This document shows, piece after piece, positions 57,321-62,289 of a stretch of DNA of 62,289 nt. Below the pieces are notes generated by a model that was given only the letters and a program-made list of their open reading frames with translations, ran no database searches and had not been told where the DNA came from. The DNA is from a virus: positions 1 to 62,289 of IMG/VR virus record IMGVR_UViG_3300046009_002641. One strand, 5' to 3'. The translations under genes were made by a program, and so were the position numbers. Position 1 is the first letter of the stretch; each line of letters begins with the position of its first letter.

Positions 57321-58932
57321 TCTGGCTACCTTCGTCCATGAAGCTTGGAAAGTCGTAGAGCCGGGAAACCCCCTGATCTGGGGATGGCACATGCAGGCCA
57401 TCTGCGATCATTTGGAGGCTGTGGCCAATGGGGAGATCAACCGGCTCCTGATTAACGTCCCGCCGGGCTTTTCCAAGTCGCTCCTGACGTCTGTGTTCTT
57501 TCCTAGCTTCGTTTGGGCCAATGATCCGCATATGCGGTTCCTGTGCGCCTCGCATAGCCAGAACCTTGCTATACGCGATTCGACCAAGATGCGCCGGCTG
57601 ATCCAGTCTGAATGGTATCAGACCCGATGGGGCAAAGAGGTCGTCCTGACGGGGGACCAGAACGCCAAGACCAAGTTCGAAAACACAAAGGCAGGGTTTC
57701 GTGAGGCAGTTGCCGCTGGAAGCATTACGGGTAGCCGTGGCGATATTGTCATTATCGACGATCCTCACTCTGTTGAGTCTGCGTCGTCTGAGGCGATGCG
57801 GGCGACGACTTCGGAATGGTTCCTTGAGGCGGTTCCTACCCGTCTGAACAACCCCGCCGAATCAGCCATCATCGTGATTATGCAGAGGCTGCATGAGGAG
57901 GATGTCTCCGGGATCATCCTAGACAAGCAGCTTGGCTATGAGCATCTGATGCTGCCCATGCGGTTTGAGCCTGACCGCAAGTGCTACACGTCTATCGGGT
58001 TCGAAGATCCCCGTGAGGAGGAGGGTGAGCTTCTGTTCCCTGAGCGCTTCCCGGCTGAGGTCGTAGAGCGTGATGAGCGGGTCATGGGGCCGTATGCGAC
58101 GGCTGGCCAGTTCCAGCAGCGACCGACTGTCAGGGGCGGCGCTATCATCCGCAGGCAGGACTGGATGCTCTGGGATGAGGCTGAGGCAAAGGCCCATGGC
58201 ATCAAGGACGGATCGTCCTACCCGCCGATGGACACGATCATCGCCAGCTTGGATACGGCCTACACTGAGAAGCAAGAGAACGACGCCAGCTATCTGACGA
58301 TCTGGGGCGTCTGGCAGCGCTCAGCCGCCGTTGCTCTGGCCCACACAAGCCGGGAAGGCAGTCGCCTTGAGCATCTTGAAGAACGTGACACGATCCCCGC
58401 CGTCATGCTCATGTATGCCAAGGAGATGCGCCTTGCGATTCATGGCGAAGATCTTGAGCGTGAGCCGGGTGAGACAGACAGCGCCTTCCTGATTCGCCAG
58501 CGTAACGCATGGGGCCTGTGCGAGTGGGTGACTCACCATTGCAACCAGTTCAAGGTCGATAAGCTTCTGATCGAAGCTAAGGCAAACGGCATCACAGTGG
58601 GGCAGGAACTGAAGCGCCTGAACCGGGTGAACCGCTGGAGCGTGGAACTGGTCAATCCGGGAGCGCTGGACAAGGTCGCCCGCGCCTATGGCGTCCAATC
58701 GACATTCACCAACGGTCAGGTGTATGCTCCGGATCGGGATTGGGCGGAGAAAGTGATTGCCCAAGCGGAGGCGTTTCCGAAGGGCAAGCATGACGATGCG
58801 GTCGATTCCACGACACAAGCGTTACGCTATTTACGCGAGCGTGGCCTGCTTGATCGTCAGGAAGATATTGCTGCCCGCGCTGCTTGGGAGGCGGGGCAAC
58901 CGATCAAGAAGAAGATAATCTATGACGTCTGA
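57223..58932 (+). CDS. Large terminase subunit
   Basis: 569 residues from the ATG at 57223 inside the preceding gene. Walker A NVPPGFSKSLL (about 78-88), Walker B GDIVIIDDPHS (about 173-183) and a C-terminal RNase H-like nuclease starting SLDTAYTEKQENDAS (Asp at about 344). This is the motor that cuts concatemers and pumps DNA into the portal. Length and motifs fit a headful (pac) type enzyme. The next gene starts 10 bases before its stop. Confidence 0.92.
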   Translation: MNLDALSREQLLALAPIAAELNLRESRRNCQSDLATFVHEAWKVVEPGNPLIWGWHMQAICDHLEAVANGEINRLLINVPPGFSKSLLTSVFFPSFVWANDPHMRFLCASHSQNLAIRDSTKMRRLIQSEWYQTRWGKEVVLTGDQNAKTKFENTKAGFREAVAAGSITGSRGDIVIIDDPHSVESASSEAMRATTSEWFLEAVPTRLNNPAESAIIVIMQRLHEEDVSGIILDKQLGYEHLMLPMRFEPDRKCYTSIGFEDPREEEGELLFPERFPAEVVERDERVMGPYATAGQFQQRPTVRGGAIIRRQDWMLWDEAEAKAHGIKDGSSYPPMDTIIASLDTAYTEKQENDASYLTIWGVWQRSAAVALAHTSREGSRLEHLEERDTIPAVMLMYAKEMRLAIHGEDLEREPGETDSAFLIRQRNAWGLCEWVTHHCNQFKVDKLLIEAKANGITVGQELKRLNRVNRWSVELVNPGALDKVARAYGVQSTFTNGQVYAPDRDWAEKVIAQAEAFPKGKHDDAVDSTTQALRYLRERGLLDRQEDIAARAAWEAGQPIKKKIIYDV

Positions 58933-59167
58933 GACTGGAGTTCCCGACTTCCCCGCCCTTGTCGAACTGGCCAGCAGGCTGAAAGGCAAGGATCGCAAGA
59001 CATGCGAACTGGCGCTCTACACGTTGAAGAAGCAGGATAAGCGGCTGGCTAAGCGTGACGCCCGGATTGCTGAGCTTGAGGCTTTCCGCCGGGATGCCTT
59101 CAAGGAAGTGGCCGAACTGGCCAGAGAATGTGGTGGGCTCAGGGCGCAATTGCCCCACCCGAAATGA
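58922..59167 (+). CDS. Small coiled-coil protein between terminase and portal
   Basis: 81 residues: VPDFPALVELASRLKGKDRK, then a coiled coil (LKKQDKRLAKRDARIAELEA). It starts inside the terminase stop region. Function unknown; a packaging accessory is possible from place. Confidence 0.58.
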   Translation: MTSETGVPDFPALVELASRLKGKDRKTCELALYTLKKQDKRLAKRDARIAELEAFRRDAFKEVAELARECGGLRAQLPHPK

Positions 59168-59192
59168 CCCAAACGGATAGGGAAAGTATGGG

Positions 59193-59429
59193 ATGAAGAA
59201 GCGCGGCGGGATCTATCACTACGTCAATGACGTAGACGCGGCCCAGTGGGAGGCCCATGGCTGGGTTCGTGCTGAGGACTTCCTTATGCCGAAGCGGGCG
59301 GATCATGCGGTCTATCGCTGGGCTGGCCCCGGACCTGTGTCGATCCCTTATCTGGACGCTGAGCGAAATAAGCAGCTTGAGAATCTGGATTGCATCTGGC
59401 CTGATCCGGTTGGCGGCGACGGCGAATAG
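59193..59429 (+). CDS. Small hypothetical protein
   Basis: 78 residues (MKKRGGIYHYVNDVDAAQWE, then EDFLMPKRADHAVYRWAG). GIYHYVNDVDAAQWEAHGW suggests a compact alpha/beta domain. No known family. Followed by a 70-base A/T-rich gap that may hold a promoter for the portal operon. Confidence 0.58.
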   Translation: MKKRGGIYHYVNDVDAAQWEAHGWVRAEDFLMPKRADHAVYRWAGPGPVSIPYLDAERNKQLENLDCIWPDPVGGDGE

Positions 59430-59499
59430 ATTGCTAATTTCCCAGAAATCAATTAAAAAAATATACATCCCATACTTTGTCCGCGCCCCGGAGGCTGCC

Positions 59500-59718
59500 T
59501 TGTTTACAATGGCTGAAGCTGAAGCCAAGCATGAGCAGTTGAAGCAGGAGATGCGCCGCATCCGCAGGGCCATCCGGACGAATGAGGATATTGAGGGGCT
59601 GGAAGAAGCTTTGAGAACTGTCAGGGCTCAGGCGACTGCCTTGGCCAAGGCTCTTGAACGCCAGCGGGAACTAACGGCTTACCTGATGATGTGCGATTGC
59701 TTCGGTGGCCCGCAATGA
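59500..59718 (+). CDS. Small coiled-coil protein upstream of portal
   Basis: 72 residues from a TTG at 59500, five bases after GGAGG (59509 ATG is the alternative, with 14 bases). Coiled coil KHEQLKQEMRRIRRAIRTNE then EEALRTVRAQATALAKALER. Ends in an ATGA overlap with the next gene. Confidence 0.55.
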   Translation: MFTMAEAEAKHEQLKQEMRRIRRAIRTNEDIEGLEEALRTVRAQATALAKALERQRELTAYLMMCDCFGGPQ

Positions 59719-59918
59719 GCAGACCGACGCCTCTCAACCCGATGACTCCTCCGCCCGCAGAGGGACAGGTTATCTGGCTGACTGTCCGACTTAGTCCCGG
59801 CCCCATAAATCTTTATCGCGTTCAGTCGATCTATCAGGATGGCAGTTATTACGCTGTTCAGGATATGAGCGCTGGACCTATCCCCGGCGCATATGTCGGC
59901 TGGCTGCCTAGCACTTAG
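59715..59918 (+). CDS. Small hypothetical protein before portal
   Basis: 67 residues from 59715 (MSRPTPLNPMTPPPAEGQVI). Pro-rich start, then a small beta part (WLTVRLSPGPINLYRVQSIY). No family. Confidence 0.55.
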   Translation: MSRPTPLNPMTPPPAEGQVIWLTVRLSPGPINLYRVQSIYQDGSYYAVQDMSAGPIPGAYVGWLPST

Positions 59919-59926
59919 GATTCTCC

Positions 59927-62152
59927 ATGGAACATTATAATCTTCGTCAGTCCGGTCCCGGCCAAGCGTCGTTGCCGGATGAGGAAACCGTTAACCTTGG
60001 CGGTCTTGAGGAAGCGGTCAAAGACGCCAGCATTCTTCAGGTTGAACTGTCTGACGGTTCGGTGAGCATTAACTTTGCGCCTCATGTCAAAGCTGGTGCG
60101 GGCGACGATACGGACCATGATGAGAACCTTGCCCTGCATGTCGATAGCGGCGAGCTTGCTAATGTGGCCGACAATCTGCTGCGCCATATCCGCGAGGACA
60201 TCACCCGACAGGAACAGCGCCTTCAGGACGTTGTGAAGGGCATAGATCTACTGGGCATTAAGCTGGAGGAACCGCGTGGCGAACCGAACGATGAGGGCAT
60301 ATCGGTTGTGCGTCATCCCTTACTCCTTGAAGCCGTCCTGCGGTTCCAAGCGAACGCGCGTGGTGAAATGCTTCCGGCTGACGGACCTGTCAAAGTTGCG
60401 AATGATGGGGATCAGACGGTTGAGCTAGACGCCGTCGCCAATGCTCTTGAGCAGGACATGAACCACTATCTGACGGTGGGCGCTCCTGAGTATTACCCTG
60501 ACACGGATCGTATGTTCTTCACGCTTGGCCATGGCGGCGAGGCGTATAAGAAGGTTTATTTCCATCCGATCAAGCGTCGTCCTGTCTCTGAGACGGTGGA
60601 CCGCAAGGATCTGATTCTTTCCGATGGCGCGGTGAGCCTTGAGGCTTGTAGCCGTGTCACGCATCGCTCCAAAATGCGCCCGTCAGAGATCAAGCGTATG
60701 CAGCTTGCTGGCGTCTGGCGTGAAGCCCCGCTTGGACCACCGGCCATGTCTACGATGGCGACCAACACGGTTGATGTGGCGCTTCAGAATATCTCTGGCT
60801 TTGATCCCAAATCGACGGTTGAGCCCGAAGAAGTCGATAGAGAGATTTACGAATGTTATTGCGAGATTGACCTACGCGGTTATGAGCACAGTGAGGACGG
60901 CGAGGCTACTGGTCTTGCGTTGCCCTACCGTGTGACGATTGACAAGGATTCTAAGCAGATCCTTGAGATCCGCCGCTGGTGGGAGGAAGGCGATGATACC
61001 TACACCCGCAAAGAAGTTTTCGTGGAATACGTTTTTGTCCCAGCATTTCCCGGTGTTAACTTGGGTCTGCTGCATATCTTGGGAAATGCCACTCGCGCTC
61101 TTACTGCTGCTTGGCGTATTGCTCTGGACAATGGAATGCTGGCTAACTTCCCCGGCGGCATCATGGCGCGCAGCACCGGTAAGCAGCAGACGACGTCCAT
61201 CCGGGTTGGACCCGGACAGGTAGCGCCGATGGATGCTGATGGCGTTCCGCTCAAGGAAGCCTTCATGCCGCTGCCTTACCGCGATGTGACAGGCGGCTTT
61301 GTCCAGATCATCCAGAACGTAGAGCAGACATCTCAGAGGCTGGGCGGCACTGCTGAAACGGCTGTTGGCGAAGGCCGTAGCGATGCTCCGGTTGGCACCA
61401 CGATTGCCCTGATTGATCAAGCGACGAAGGTTCTGAGCGCGGTCCATAAGCGGATGCACACTGCCCAGCAGAAAGAGTTCGCTCTGCTGAAGGATCTGTT
61501 CAAGAAAGACCCGGAAGCTTTGTGGCGTTCAAACCGAAACCCGGCTTTTGAGCGTGATGTTGCCCGTCTTGAGGAAGCTCTGGCGAACAAGGACATTGTC
61601 CCCAAGGCCGATCCGAACACGGCTAGCCAGACGCTGCGTATCCAGAAGGCCATCGCCATTTACCAGATGGCTAAAGAAAATCCGGCGATGTTTAACCAGA
61701 AAGAGGTTTACACCCGGATCATGGGCATGGTCGGCATTGAAGATGCTGAGAGCCTGTTCAACAACTCTCCCGGCGGCCCGCCGCCGATTGACCCGATCAA
61801 GCAGATGGAAGCCAACGCCAAGCTTGCCGGTGTGCAGGCCAAGGTCGCTGAGATGTCCAGCCGCCAGCAGATCGCCGCTAGCCAAGAGCAGACCAAGATC
61901 GCCATGGCCCAAGCCAAGATGGCTGAGACGAAGGTGCGTGAAAAGGAGGTCGCTATCGATGCGGCTAATCACGCTGCGGATCGTCGGTCGAAGGAAGCTC
62001 TGGCTCAAGCAGATTTGCAGCAGTCCATGCTGGTTCACTCCGACAAGCTTCTGAAGGATCGTGCATCCATGCAGGCTGATGATGAGTATCGTCGTCAAGA
62101 AGCTGAGTTCAAGCGCCAACAGGCGATGCAGAAACCCCCGTTTGAGAGCTAA
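59927..62152 (+). CDS. Portal protein, P22 type
   Basis: 741 residues, matching the size of P22 gp1 (725). The mostly alpha core shows RKVYFHPIKR-like and SRVTHRSKMRPSEIKRM stretches, IDKDSKQILEIRRWW, and the FVPAFPGVNLGLLHILGNATRALTA phrase of the wing/crown transition. The last 120 residues are a long Gln/Ala-rich helix (SRQQIAASQEQTKIAMAQAK) like the P22 portal barrel. As a dodecamer it forms the DNA port. It ends six bases before the giant virion protein begins. Confidence 0.85.
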   Translation: MEHYNLRQSGPGQASLPDEETVNLGGLEEAVKDASILQVELSDGSVSINFAPHVKAGAGDDTDHDENLALHVDSGELANVADNLLRHIREDITRQEQRLQDVVKGIDLLGIKLEEPRGEPNDEGISVVRHPLLLEAVLRFQANARGEMLPADGPVKVANDGDQTVELDAVANALEQDMNHYLTVGAPEYYPDTDRMFFTLGHGGEAYKKVYFHPIKRRPVSETVDRKDLILSDGAVSLEACSRVTHRSKMRPSEIKRMQLAGVWREAPLGPPAMSTMATNTVDVALQNISGFDPKSTVEPEEVDREIYECYCEIDLRGYEHSEDGEATGLALPYRVTIDKDSKQILEIRRWWEEGDDTYTRKEVFVEYVFVPAFPGVNLGLLHILGNATRALTAAWRIALDNGMLANFPGGIMARSTGKQQTTSIRVGPGQVAPMDADGVPLKEAFMPLPYRDVTGGFVQIIQNVEQTSQRLGGTAETAVGEGRSDAPVGTTIALIDQATKVLSAVHKRMHTAQQKEFALLKDLFKKDPEALWRSNRNPAFERDVARLEEALANKDIVPKADPNTASQTLRIQKAIAIYQMAKENPAMFNQKEVYTRIMGMVGIEDAESLFNNSPGGPPPIDPIKQMEANAKLAGVQAKVAEMSSRQQIAASQEQTKIAMAQAKMAETKVREKEVAIDAANHAADRRSKEALAQADLQQSMLVHSDKLLKDRASMQADDEYRRQEAEFKRQQAMQKPPFES

Positions 62153-62157
62153 GACAA

Positions 62158-62289
62158 ATGGCTAAGACCCCAGCTTGGCAGCGCGCCGAAGGCAAGAATC
62201 CAAAAGGCGGGCTGAATGAGAAGGGGCGCGCGTCATTGCGGGCTGAGGGGCATGACATCAAGCGTCCCCAGCCGGAAGGTGGCTCTCTC
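62158..62289 (+). CDS. 5' end of the giant virion protein (continues at base 1)
   Basis: ATG at 62158 begins MAKTPAWQRAEGKN and stays in the frame that continues from base 3. The last four bases of the window do not match bases 128-131, so the true sequence should be taken from the left copy. No strong ribosome site is seen; the portal stop is only six bases upstream, so re-initiation is likely. Confidence 0.85.
   Translation, partial: MAKTPAWQRAEGKNPKGGLNEKGRASLRAEGHDIKRPQPEGGSL
62159..62285. repeat. Terminal direct repeat, right copy
   Basis: Exact copy of 1-127, then four differing bases. Confidence 0.85.

Overview
The window is one complete tailed-phage genome, almost certainly circular or circularly permuted. 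Bases 1-127 recur exactly at 62159-62285, so the unit length is about 62,158 bp, and the first gene really begins at 62158 and runs through the junction. Terminase, a P22-size portal, a gp4-like adaptor, a gp10-like tail hub and large ejection-type proteins, with no tape measure, sheath or major tail tube gene, point to a short-tailed podovirus with headful packaging. A GcrA-type regulator, a family known from Alphaproteobacteria, suggests an alphaproteobacterial host. I found no integrase, DNA polymerase, RNA polymerase, primase or tRNA gene.

Layout. The rightward late block starts near 56.9 kb with the terminase genes and portal, crosses the junction, and continues with a very large modular virion protein (1-6011), a GroES-like co-chaperonin, a scaffold, a decoration protein and the major capsid protein with terminator (to 11.2 kb). 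A beta-helix protein, head-tail and tail proteins and a long fibre cluster follow: collagen-like fibre, HNH insertion, LamG/SPRY adhesin, glycosyltransferase (11.2-27 kb). Then come tail adaptor and hub (27.3-30 kb), an acetyltransferase, two ejection proteins (31.5-38.5 kb), further fibres, and a lysis cassette of six coupled small genes (39.85-41.26 kb).

The leftward early block (47.24 down to 41.25 kb) holds YqaJ exonuclease and ERF annealing protein, an HNH nuclease, a ribbon-helix-helix protein, a secreted protein, a ClpP-like protein and an N6-adenine methyltransferase. Diverging from it at 47.3 kb is a Cro-like gene, followed by a VRR-NUC nuclease, GcrA, a DnaA domain IV protein, a noncoding stretch with many stem-loops, a PD-(D/E)XK nuclease and a superfamily 2 helicase (to 52.9 kb). 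A small leftward operon (53.74-53.12 kb) converges on it. From 53.93 kb rightward there are small accessory genes, a 2OG-Fe(II) oxygenase and a DUF6378-like gene leading into the terminase.

The most interesting part is regulation. At least eight early-region sites share a motif close to TTGACA-N3-TGT(A/C)AGATAA that overlaps the -35 of probable promoters, and many early genes share a leader GAATGGAGA. One such promoter has no gene downstream but ends about 100 bases later at a strong terminator whose 12-base loop is complementary to that leader. This is a candidate phage small RNA that would silence early genes. Second, a short Gly-Gly motif recurs in at least six virion-module proteins and marks block boundaries in the two largest.
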